NCBI RefSeq assembly: GCF_021582875.1
Contig: NZ_CP091138.1
Coordinates: forward strand, 1,550,001 to 1,614,000
Reading direction: 5' to 3'
Source: Microbacterium sp. KUDC0406
Lineage (GTDB): Bacteria; Actinomycetota; Actinomycetes; Actinomycetales; Microbacteriaceae
Length of the DNA stretch: 64,000 bases
This document shows positions 27,263 to 34,650 of this stretch, piece by piece. A model generated the notes under the pieces. The model was not told where the DNA came from and ran no database searches. It saw only the letters and a program-made list of their open reading frames with translations. The translations under genes were made by a program, and so were the position numbers. Within the stretch, counting starts at the first letter, position 1. The number at the start of each line of letters is the position of its first letter.

Positions 27263-27649
27263 TCAGAGCACGGCGAGCGATGTCGCGCGCCAGCGCCCGT
27301 CCATCCCCTCCAGTCGCACCGCGACGGCTCTGGCGCGCCCCGGACCCTCCACGACGAGGGTCGCCTCGAGCACGCAGTCGGCCGGCGAGGAGTGCCGCAG
27401 CGAGAGGATGCGGAACACGGGTCGCGTCGCCGGCGTGCCCCGCGCGCTGCGCGCCCGTGCTGCCAGGTTCGAACGGACGGTGAGCTTGCGGAAGGCGTCT
27501 TCGCTGAGCCAGCGTGCGAGCTGCTCGACCTCGCGGACGCCGGCGAGGACCTCGAGCACGCCCTGCGCGAGACCGCGGAGCAGGGGAACCGGATCGGGCA
27601 GCGCCTCCGCCGGTGTCGGCTGCGGTGCGAAATACTCCTGCGCGGTCAT
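27263..27649 (-). CDS. Rv3235-family protein
   Basis: A 128-residue protein of the uncharacterised actinobacterial Rv3235 family, recognised by QGVLEVLAGVREVEQLARWLS and the C-terminal beta-rich segment VEGPGRARAVAVRLEGMDGRWRATSLAVL. No catalytic motif; the fold looks like an NTF2-type half-barrel. It is placed between pdtaS and secA as in mycobacteria, where its role is unknown. ATG 27649 is behind GAGGACGATAG. Confidence 0.75.
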   Translation of the reverse strand: MTAQEYFAPQPTPAEALPDPVPLLRGLAQGVLEVLAGVREVEQLARWLSEDAFRKLTVRSNLAARARSARGTPATRPVFRILSLRHSSPADCVLEATLVVEGPGRARAVAVRLEGMDGRWRATSLAVL

Positions 27650-27751
27650 CTATCGTCCTCGATCCATGATGCGTGGTGTCCTCGCCTCCAGCGCGAACCC
27701 CCGGAAAGTACAGCACGAATGATGCGAATCGGGAAGTGTCCGGATGCACTT

Positions 27752-27762
27752 CTGTGGATAAC
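27752..27762. promoter_or_regulatory. DnaA-box-like element, copy 1
   Basis: CTGTGGATAAC, containing TGTGGATAA, the exact complement of TTATCCACA. It sits in the divergent promoter between the Rv3235-like gene and the gene at 27800, 38 bp before the latter's start codon. Confidence 0.45.
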
Positions 27763-27799
27763 CCGTACCCACCCCCGGGCGCTCCCCTACCCTCGGAGT

Positions 27800-28396
27800 G
27801 TGGAATGGGATCATCTCTTCGACGATCTGGAAGGACAGCTCGCCTCCGAGTGGGAGGCCGAGCGGGCCGCGCTGGACTCCGAGTCCGAACGGCTGCGGAT
27901 CTCGAAGCTCGAACTGCGCGATCGCCTGCGCGCACTGTGCGCGCAGGCGTCCGTGGTGGTGCTCGACCTCGGCGACCGCCATCGGCTGCGCGCGACGACG
28001 CGCACGATGGGTGCGGACTGGATCGCCGTCACCGTCCAGGGTGATGCGCGCCCCGTGCTCGTCCCGGTCTCGGCGATCACCGCGGTCGACACCGACCACG
28101 GCAGTCTGCTCGGCAGCCTGGACGAGACCGCGCCGCTCGGCGCGCTGCGCGACAGGATGGATCTGGGCTTCGTGCTGCGCGATCTCGCACGCCGGCGCCT
28201 TCCCCTCACACTCTCGCTGCGTGACGGTTCTCTGCAGCACGGAACGATCGACCGGGCCGGAGCGGACCACCTCGACCTCGCGCTGCACGACGCCGGACAG
28301 CCGCGGCGGACGTCGACAGTGCAGGGGTTCCGCATGGTTCCGTTCTCAGCCCTGCGCTGGGTGCGCGCGGAGCAGCACGGGGCGCTGCTGCCCTGA
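27800..28396 (+). CDS. conserved hypothetical protein
   Basis: A 198-residue protein with no domain I recognise. The N-terminal 45 residues are strongly charged and probably helical (VEWDHLFDDLEGQLASEWEAE to RDRLRALC). The rest alternates strands (ASVVVLDLGDRHRLRATTRT, DWIAVTVQGDARPVLVPVSAIT), suggesting a small beta barrel, perhaps Sm- or PilZ-like, but this is a guess. The GTG at 27800 is preceded by TACCCT (27788-27793) and six bases, a leaderless layout. It ends 38 bp before the convergent HTH gene. Confidence 0.6.
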   Translation: MEWDHLFDDLEGQLASEWEAERAALDSESERLRISKLELRDRLRALCAQASVVVLDLGDRHRLRATTRTMGADWIAVTVQGDARPVLVPVSAITAVDTDHGSLLGSLDETAPLGALRDRMDLGFVLRDLARRRLPLTLSLRDGSLQHGTIDRAGADHLDLALHDAGQPRRTSTVQGFRMVPFSALRWVRAEQHGALLP

Positions 28397-28434
28397 CCCG
28401 CGTGCGGGCGGATGCGCTGCGCGCGGAAGCCGCG

Positions 28435-28713
28435 TCAGCGCCGGATGCGCGGTGCCGGGCCCCATACCTCGGGAAAGCTGGCATTCTCGGACTGGTGCCA
28501 GAGCGCCGTGCGCCGGGCGACCTCGGTCTGGTCCTCGAGGTAGTCGTTCACGCTGGCCTCTTCGACTCTCCAGCGCGGCGGCGATCCGAGCTGTGCGCCG
28601 CGCAGTCGTCCCTCGTGGACGAGCGCGACGACCTCGTCGACCGGGACGGCGAGGAGTTCGGCGACCTGACCGGGCGTCAGGTAGCGCGAGGCGGACGGGG
28701 AGGATTCGGGCAT
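28435..28713 (-). CDS. excisionase/MerR-type helix-turn-helix protein
   Basis: A 92-residue DNA-binding protein. YLTPGQVAELLAVPVDEVVALVHEGRL is a winged helix-turn-helix of the MerR/excisionase (BldC-like) class, followed by PPRWRVEEASVNDYLEDQ, which forms the wing and recognition support. No effector domain. It could be a small developmental or stress regulator; the target is unknown, though the divergent SAF gene is an obvious candidate. CACAAT plus GGAGCA precede the ATG. Confidence 0.75.
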   Translation of the reverse strand: MPESSPSASRYLTPGQVAELLAVPVDEVVALVHEGRLRGAQLGSPPRWRVEEASVNDYLEDQTEVARRTALWHQSENASFPEVWGPAPRIRR

Positions 28714-28761
28714 TGCTCCATTGTGACGCCAACCGTGCGCCGGGGGACAGCCTCAGACGCC

Positions 28762-28772
28762 CTGTGGATAAC
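28762..28772. promoter_or_regulatory. DnaA-box-like element, copy 2
   Basis: The same CTGTGGATAAC, in the divergent promoter between the HTH gene and the SAF gene, 39 bp before the SAF start codon. Orientation and spacing match copy 1. Confidence 0.45.
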
Positions 28773-28810
28773 TTTCGGAGCCTTCTCCCGGGATCTGTGA
28801 CTATGTCATC

Positions 28811-29431
28811 ATGACGACGCACACGCGCACCCGTCGACCCTTCTACGGAGATCTGCGGTTCCTCATCGGCATCGCCCTGGTCATCGCGTCCGTCGCCGGT
28901 GTCTGGCTGCTCGTCGGCGCCGCCAGGCAGACCACGCCGGTTCTGCAGGCATCGCGCACCATCGTGCCCGGCGAACCCCTCGGCTCCTCGGACTTCCAGG
29001 TGGTCGAGGTCGGTCTGGGGCCACTCACCGACGACTACCTCGCCCCGCAGGACCTCGAGCCGGGGATGATCGCAGTACGCACGATCGACGATGGGGAGCT
29101 CGTACCGCGCTCCGGCACGGCGGATGCCGACGCCGGACGCACCACGGCCATCGTCATCACGAGCACCGGCGCGATCCCGGCCAGTGTGAAGGCGGGCAGC
29201 ACGGTCGAGCTCTGGCAGGCGCCGCCCAGCAAGGACGGACGATCCTTCGGCGATCCCCGCATCCTGGTGGCCGACGCCGTCGTCGCGTCGGTGGCCGAGC
29301 CCGAAGGAATGCTCTCCGATGCCCGCACCGACGTCGAAGTCGTCGTCGACAGGGCCGACGTCGCCGACGTGCTCTCCGCGATGAACGGCGGGGCCGCCGT
29401 CTCCGTGATCCCGGCGGGACCGGGCGAGTGA
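28811..29431 (+). CDS. SAF-domain membrane protein (CpaB/RcpC-like)
   Basis: A 206-residue protein with one N-terminal transmembrane helix (FLIGIALVIASVAGVWLLVGA, about residues 17-37) and an SAF domain (VLQASRTIVPGEPLGSSDFQVVEV to MIAVRTIDDGELVP). SAF domains of this kind occur in CpaB-type Flp pilus assembly proteins; here no pilin, secretin or ATPase genes are nearby, so a pilus role is not shown. The GTGA overlap at 29428-29431 couples it to the CpaE/Ssd-like gene, an association that recurs in Flp systems. Confidence 0.75.
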   Translation: MTTHTRTRRPFYGDLRFLIGIALVIASVAGVWLLVGAARQTTPVLQASRTIVPGEPLGSSDFQVVEVGLGPLTDDYLAPQDLEPGMIAVRTIDDGELVPRSGTADADAGRTTAIVITSTGAIPASVKAGSTVELWQAPPSKDGRSFGDPRILVADAVVASVAEPEGMLSDARTDVEVVVDRADVADVLSAMNGGAAVSVIPAGPGE

Positions 29432-30659
29432 CCGCCGTCGTCGTCGCCCTCGCCGACGAGGAGCGCGGCAGGTCGCTGGCCGCCGAGCTCGCCCTGGAGG
29501 ACGTCACGATCCTCGAGGTCACCGCTCCCGAGACGATCGATCCGGCGCTGCTGCAGACCGCAGACGCGCTCGTCATCACACCATCGCGTCGCTGGATCAC
29601 GCGCGATCTCATCGCCCTCTGCGACCGTGCGGCTGTGCGGATCGTCGCCTTCGGCGACGGTGAGGCGCGGCTCCTCGCCCGGCACGGCCTCGCTCCCGCA
29701 CTCCCCAGAGCACCCCGGGATGGCGCATCGCCGAAGTGCTCGGCGGGGACCTGCCCGGCCCCGGACAGGCGATCACGGAATCGCGCCCGTCCCGGGTGAT
29801 CGCCGTCTGGGGCCCGCACGGCGCGCCGGGACGGACCACCCTTGCGATCCAGCTCGCCGTCGAGCTCGCCCGCGCCGGACGGCGCACGGCCCTGCTCGAC
29901 GCCGACACCACGGCCCCGTCGCTCTCCCTGCAGCTCGGGCTGGGCGACGAGGCGCCAGGACTGGCCGCCGCCTGCCGTCGTGCAGAGCTGGGCAGCCTGG
30001 ACGCGGCCGAGCTGTCACGACTCGCCGTGGCGCTGGAGACCTCTGCCGGCCCGATCGACGTGCTCGGCGGCCTCAACCGTCCGTCACGCTGGCCGGAGCT
30101 CAGCGCCGCCCGCCTGCGCGGCGCACTGACGATCTGCCGGGACTGGACAGAGGAGATCGTGGTCGACGTGTCCGCCGCGTTCGAGGAGGAGGACGACGAC
30201 TACGATCTCGCCGCCCCCTCACGGCACGCCGCCACCGCGACGGTGCTGCGCGAGGCCGACGAGATCATCGCGGTGACGGCCGCCGAACCGGTCGGCGTCA
30301 GCCGGTTCGTGCGGGGACATGCCGAGCTGCGACACCTGGTCGGCCCCACGCCGATCGCCGTGGTCGCGAACTCCGTGCGGCCCGGTCCGCTCGGGATCGA
30401 CGCCCGCGGTCAGGTCCGCAGGACCCTCGAGCGGTTCGCCGGCATCGACGACGTGCAGTTCCTGCCCCACGATCAGCGGGCCGCGGACGCCGCACTGCTG
30501 CATGCGCGCCCGATCGCCGACGTCCTGCCGCGCTCGCCGCTCGTCGCCGCCGTCCGGCGACTCGCCTCGGGACTCGACAGGCGGGAGGCCGACCCGCGCG
30601 AACCCGCTACTGCCGGTAGCTCGCGAGGAAGTTCCCGAGCCGCTCGACGGCTTCGGTGA
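29428..30659 (+). CDS. CpaE/Ssd-like MinD-superfamily protein with altered Walker A (frame broken near 29715)
   Basis: N-terminal receiver-like half (VTAVVVALADEERGRSLAAEL, then ITPSRRWITRDLIALCDRAAV) and a C-terminal MinD/ParA-type half. The P-loop reads WGPHGAPGRTTLAIQLA: the signature lysines are lost, with Arg at the usual Lys of GKT. A following DADTTAPSLSLQLGLG and VDVSAAF keep the general fold. This resembles the Rv3660c (Ssd) group of septum-site regulators and CpaE. One C is missing in GCACCCCGGGATGG (29712-29719); the frame resumes at GWRIAEVLGGDL and gives about 410 residues. Its 3' end overlaps the convergent alaT by 53 bp. Confidence 0.75.
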
Positions 30660-31832
30660 GCACCCGAGGCTCGGGCAGCGTGACGAGGCGCAGATGATCG
30701 GGTGTGGCCCAGTTGAATCCTGTGCCCTGCACCAGCAGGATGTGCTCGGACACGAGCAGGTCGTAGACCAGACGCGCGTCGTCACGGATCTCGTGCACGT
30801 CCGGGTCGAGACGCGGGAACGCGTAGAGCGCACCCTCGGGCTTCACGCAGCTGATGCCGGGGATCGCCTCCAGCCCCTGCCAGGCGATGTCCCGCTGCTC
30901 GTGCAGGCGGCCCGTGGGGGCGATGAGCGCGTCGATGGACTGCACACCGGACAGCGCCGCCTGCATGGCGTGCTGCGCAGGGACATTCGGGCACAGCCGG
31001 GTGGAGGCGAGCAGGGTGATGCCCTCCAGGAACCCCCGGGCGTGGTCCTTCGGCCCGGTGACGACGAGCCACCCCGAACGGTACCCCGCCACGCGGTAGG
31101 TCTTGGACAGCCCGTTGAACGTCAGGCAGAGCAGGTCGGGCGCCAGCGTCGCCGTCGGGATGTGCACCGCGTCGTCGAACAGGATGCGGTCGTAGATCTC
31201 GTCCGAGAGCAGCAGCAGCTGGTGCTCCCGCGCGATCTGCACGATCCCGTCGAGCACTTCACGGGAGTACACGGCGCCCGTGGGATTGTTCGGGTTGATG
31301 ATGACGATCGCCTTGGTGTGCGGGGTGATCCGGGAGCGGATGTCCTCCAGGTCGGGGTTCCACCCGTTCTCCTCATCGCAGAGGTAGTGCACCGGCGTCC
31401 CGCCGGCGAGTGAGGTCATCGCGGTCCACAGCGGGTAGTCAGGGGCCGGGATCAGCACCTCGTCGCCCTCGTCGAGCAGCGCCTGCATCACCATCGTGAT
31501 CAGCTCGGAGACGCCGTTGCCGAGGTACACGTCATCCGGGTCGAACCGCGGAAGCCCGGGATCTGCTCGTAGCGGCTCACCACGGCGCGACGGGCGGAGA
31601 TGATGCCCTTGCTGTCGCTGTAGCCGTGCGCGGTGGGAACGGCGGCCAGCATGTCGTGCACGATCTGGTGCGGCGCCTCGAAGCCGAAGATCGCCGGGTT
31701 GCCGGTGTTCAGCTTCAGGATCTGATGCCCCTCGGCCTCGAGCCGTGCCGCCTCGACCAGTGCCTTGCCGCGGATCTCGTAGAGAACGTTCTTCAGCTTG
31801 GAGGACTGGTCGAAATGGCGAGGAGGGGTCAT
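30607..31832 (-). CDS. alaT: AlaT-type PLP-dependent aminotransferase (frame broken near 31549)
   Basis: Class I aminotransferase that converts pyruvate and glutamate to alanine and 2-oxoglutarate. The protein begins MTPPRHFDQSSKLKNVLYEIRG and shows LNTGNPAIFGFEAP, VYLGNGVSELITM, INPNNPTGAVYS, the SDEIYDRILFD strand and the PLP lysine in FNGLSKTYRVAGYRSGW. One base is missing in GGCTTCCGCGGTTCG (sense, 31546-31553); restoring it joins PGFPRF to DPDDVYLGNG and gives about 408 residues. It lies 10 bp after the GntR regulator and could share its transcript. Confidence 0.9.
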
Positions 31833-31841
31833 CGCAGAATC

Positions 31842-32528
31842 CTAGCGCGAGGAACCGGCGGCCTCCGTCGTGATGGAGCCGCTGTGCAGCGCCCGCGCGT
31901 GCTCGATGCGCTGGCGGCGGCTGCTCTCGATGTGTGCGGCGGCGAGCACGCTCGCCCGGTCGCCGTCGCGATCCCGGATCGCCTCGTAGAGCGCGACGTG
32001 CTCCTCGGCGATGTGCTCGAGGTCGTCGTGCTGCGACAGCGCCCAGCGCAGTCTGCTGCGGATGCTCTGCATCAGATCCGTCAGCAGCATGTTGTCGGCG
32101 AGGTCGGTGACGATCTCGTGGAAGTCGGCTGCGGCGCGCCGCGAGACGACGCGGTCCTCGGCCTTCGCGCTCGTCTGCTCGTCTTCGAGCGCACCTCGCA
32201 GTCGCTCCAGACCCTCTCTGCGATGCCGCTGCGCGGCCAGCCGGAACGCGAGGGGCTCGAGCACTTCACGGACCTCGTCGAGGTCGGCGAGGTCGTGGTC
32301 GGTGAACTCGCGCACCACCGCCCAGGTGCGGGGGCGGAGCTCCACCAGACCCTCTCCCTCGAGCACCTTCAGCGCGTCCCTGATCGGGACCCGGCTGACG
32401 CCGAAGTCCGCTGCGAGGTCGCGTTCGATCAGGCGGCTCCCCGGCTCACGGACGCCGTCCAGGATCGCGTCGCGCAACCACGAAGCGACCCTGGTCGACT
32501 CCAGGACGCGTTCGTCTGCTCTACTCAC
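31842..32528 (-). CDS. GntR-family regulator, FadR/FCD subfamily
   Basis: A 228-residue repressor or activator. The N-terminal winged helix is seen in RVASWLRDAILDGVREPGSRL, ERDLAADFGVSRVPIRDALKVLEGEGLVEL. The helical FCD ligand domain follows, with metal/ligand residues in the Asp-X3-Arg (LDEVREVLEP), AADFHEIVTDLADN and EEHVALYEAIRDRD segments. I chose the GTG at 32528 (VSRADERVLES) because a GGTATTCC element lies upstream at 32553-32560; the open frame itself extends to 32627. Probable controller of the adjacent arcC and FdrA operons. Confidence 0.82.
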   Translation of the reverse strand: MSRADERVLESTRVASWLRDAILDGVREPGSRLIERDLAADFGVSRVPIRDALKVLEGEGLVELRPRTWAVVREFTDHDLADLDEVREVLEPLAFRLAAQRHRREGLERLRGALEDEQTSAKAEDRVVSRRAAADFHEIVTDLADNMLLTDLMQSIRSRLRWALSQHDDLEHIAEEHVALYEAIRDRDGDRASVLAAAHIESSRRQRIEHARALHSGSITTEAAGSSR

Positions 32529-32552
32529 AGCTTCATTCTTCCATCGTGACCG

Positions 32553-32560
32553 GGTATTCC
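32553..32560. promoter_or_regulatory. GGTATTCC element before the GntR gene
   Basis: Identical to the octamer at 33611-33618 in the operator array of the divergent operons. Its position 25 bp before the regulator start suggests autoregulation. Confidence 0.4.
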
Positions 32561-32610
32561 CGCTCATCGTCGACGGAGGGCCGATTCCGAGACCGAGCAG
32601 CTCGGCCGGT

Positions 32611-33564
32611 TCAGGCCTTCCTGGCACCCTTCTTCTCGACCCAGACGATGCCCTCGTCCAGGGCCGGGACGATCTCGGTGCCGATCCGGCGGGCGAGCAG
32701 ATCGTCCAGGCGGTCCAGCGGACCGATCAGGGTGCGGCCGCCGGCGCGAGCGACCCGGATGGCGGCATCGATCTTGGGCTGCATCGAGCCCTCGGCGAAC
32801 TTCATCGCCTCGACGGCATCGGCCGACGCGGTGAGGATGTCCCGCTGCTGCGGGGTGCCCCAGTTCTCACTGACGTAGTCGCCGTCAGTGAGCATGATGA
32901 GAGTGTCGGCGCCGATGTCCGCGGCGAGCGCAGCACTGGCGAGGTCCTTGTCCACCACTGCCTGCACGCCGATGTGACGTCCCTTCGAGTCCTCACGGAC
33001 CGGCACGCCGCCACCGCCGACGCACACGGCCAGGCTGCCCGCTTCGAGCAGACGACGGATCAGCGGCGCCTGCACGATCGAGAGCGGGTTCGGCGAGGGG
33101 ACGACGCGTCGGAACGCGTTGCCGTCCTTCGCGATGGTCCAGCGGTACTCGGCCGCCGCCTCGGCCGCGTCATGGGCCGAGTAGGTCGGGCCGATGAGCT
33201 TGGTGGGACGGGCGAAGGCGGGATCGGACTCGTCGACGACGGTGGTCGTGATGATGCCGGCCACCTCGCGCTCGCCGTTCAGAGCGTTGGAGAGCTCCTG
33301 CTGCACGACGTAGCCGATCATGCCCTGGGTCTCGGCGCCGAGGATGTCGAGCGGGTAGGCGGCGACATCCTGGTAGGCGAGGTTCTGCAGGGCGAGCAGG
33401 CCGACCTGCGGCCCGTTGCCGTGGGTGATGACCATCTCGTTGTCCCGCGCGAGGTCGGCCAGCGCCTGCATCGTGGACTTGACGTTCGCTCGCAGGTACT
33501 CCGCGGTCATCGGCTCTCCGCGGCGGGCGAGGGCGTTGCCTCCGAGTGCCACTACGACGCGCAT
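32611..33564 (-). CDS. arcC: carbamate kinase
   Basis: Forms ATP, ammonia and CO2 from carbamoyl phosphate and ADP. The 317-residue protein shows VVALGGNALARRGEPMT, MVITHGNGPQVGLLALQN, VVPSPNPLSIVQ, VCVGGGGVPV, and AVVDKDLASAALAADIGAD, all typical of ArcC. No arginine deiminase or ornithine carbamoyltransferase gene is nearby. It instead faces an operon encoding oxamic transcarbamylase-like subunits, the arrangement seen in the E. coli allantoin cluster where ybcF (a carbamate kinase) accompanies fdrA-ylbE-ylbF. GGGAGA precedes the ATG; the GGTAT operator array lies about 30 bp upstream. Confidence 0.95.
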   Translation of the reverse strand: MRVVVALGGNALARRGEPMTAEYLRANVKSTMQALADLARDNEMVITHGNGPQVGLLALQNLAYQDVAAYPLDILGAETQGMIGYVVQQELSNALNGEREVAGIITTTVVDESDPAFARPTKLIGPTYSAHDAAEAAAEYRWTIAKDGNAFRRVVPSPNPLSIVQAPLIRRLLEAGSLAVCVGGGGVPVREDSKGRHIGVQAVVDKDLASAALAADIGADTLIMLTDGDYVSENWGTPQQRDILTASADAVEAMKFAEGSMQPKIDAAIRVARAGGRTLIGPLDRLDDLLARRIGTEIVPALDEGIVWVEKKGARKA

Positions 33565-33590
33565 GCTGTTCTCCCTTGTCGAGGTCTTCT

Positions 33591-33638
33591 GGTATCCCGT
33601 GTTCCGAGATGGTATTCCATTTAGCTAAATGGTATACC
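33591..33638. promoter_or_regulatory. operator array: three GGTAT boxes with a 20-bp period
   Basis: GGTATC at 33591, GGTATT at 33611 and GGTATA at 33631 are exactly 20 bp apart, on one face of the helix. Boxes two and three also form a 28-bp near-palindrome (33611-33638) centred on TTTAGCTAAA, with GGTAT at one end and ATACC at the other. The site lies between arcC and the DUF2877-led operon. GGTATA repeats are the known target of the FCD regulator NanR of E. coli, so the FCD regulator at 32528 is the likely binder. Confidence 0.7.
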
Positions 33639-33707
33639 TGAGGGAACACAACGTACAGATGCCCCGCACCGGACATCCCATGCAAGGGGCATCCCGGAGA
33701 GAAGACG

Positions 33708-34650
33708 ATGACCCCGGTCGCAATCCCGGTCGCGATCAGCGCGACCAGCTGGGATGCTGCGCTTGCGGAGACGCTCTCAGGCGCCGCCGAGCGCGCGTTC
33801 GCCGATGGCACGCGCGGCACCGTGCATTCGGTGCACCGCCGCGTCGTGAACATCGTCATCGACGGCGCTCTCATCGCGATCGCCGATGACGGGATCGACG
33901 ACGCACCGGCCACCATCCGTGTTCCGCTGGGTGGCTGGGATGCGCGCGGCGTGCAGCAGGACTCCCCCGTCCGCTTCCTCCCCGACCGGCTCGAGCTGCT
34001 CTGCGCGGACGGGCCGCTCATGGTCTCGCTCTCCGCGGCCGCCGCCTGGACCGCTCCGCGTGCCGACCTCACGGCCCTCACCGCCGACGACCTCGCCGAA
34101 GCCCTCACCCTGCTCGACGCACATCCCGCGCCCGCCCCCGTCACCTCGTTCGGGCGCGCAGCCGATCAGCTGCTGCGCGCGCGCGTCGCGACGCTGCGTG
34201 AGGCCCTGCTCTCCGCGGACGACGGGGCCGTCCGCGCCGTCGGCATCCGGTCTCATCGGCCTCGGCGAAGGCCTCACGCCCTCCGGCGACGACATCCTCA
34301 CGGGGCTCGCCCTGCTCGCCTCCCAGCACGGGATGCTCCTGAGCCGATCCCTGCCCGCCCTCGCCGCGGCGATCGACGACGGCGCCGAGCGCACAGGGCT
34401 GCTCAGCGCGACGACGATGGCCCATGCCGCCGCCGGCCGCGGTCGGCAGACCCTGCATGATCTCGTCGCCGCCCTCCGCGACCGCGACGACGCGGCCCTG
34501 GGACGAACCGTCGGCGCCGCCCTCAGGATCGGCCACACCTCAGGGGCCGACCTCCTGACCGGCATCCGCCTCGCCATCGACCTCGAACGCGCGGCGCGCA
34601 GCGCCGCAGACACGTCTCCGCACACCACCGAGAAGGAGGATCATCCATGA
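33708..34650 (+). CDS. DUF2877 protein, oxamic transcarbamylase subunit-like (AllH/YlbF family; frame broken near 34246)
   Basis: First gene of the carbamoyl operon. The family hallmark GLIGLGEGLTPSGDDILTGL appears after a frame break; before it the protein reads MTPVAIPVAISATSWDAALAE to LLSADDGAVRAVG. The total length (943) needs one base removed or two added, unlike the other breaks in this window, which need one added. Intact it would be about 314 residues. E. coli YlbF (renamed AllH) is one of three subunits of oxamic transcarbamylase. GGAGAGAAG precedes the ATG; the stop overlaps the NCS1 permease start (ATGA). Confidence 0.8.

Noticed and set aside
27752..28772. Possible replication origin because of two perfect DnaA boxes
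   Set aside because: Only two boxes a kilobase apart, no dnaA/dnaN/rpmH context and no AT-rich unwinding region.
32529..32627. Longer N-terminus for the GntR regulator
   Set aside because: It would overlap the arcC stop region and cover the GGTATTCC element; the added residues do not fit the family.
32611..33564. Arginine deiminase pathway locus
   Set aside because: No arcA or arcB gene and no arginine/ornithine antiporter near the carbamate kinase.
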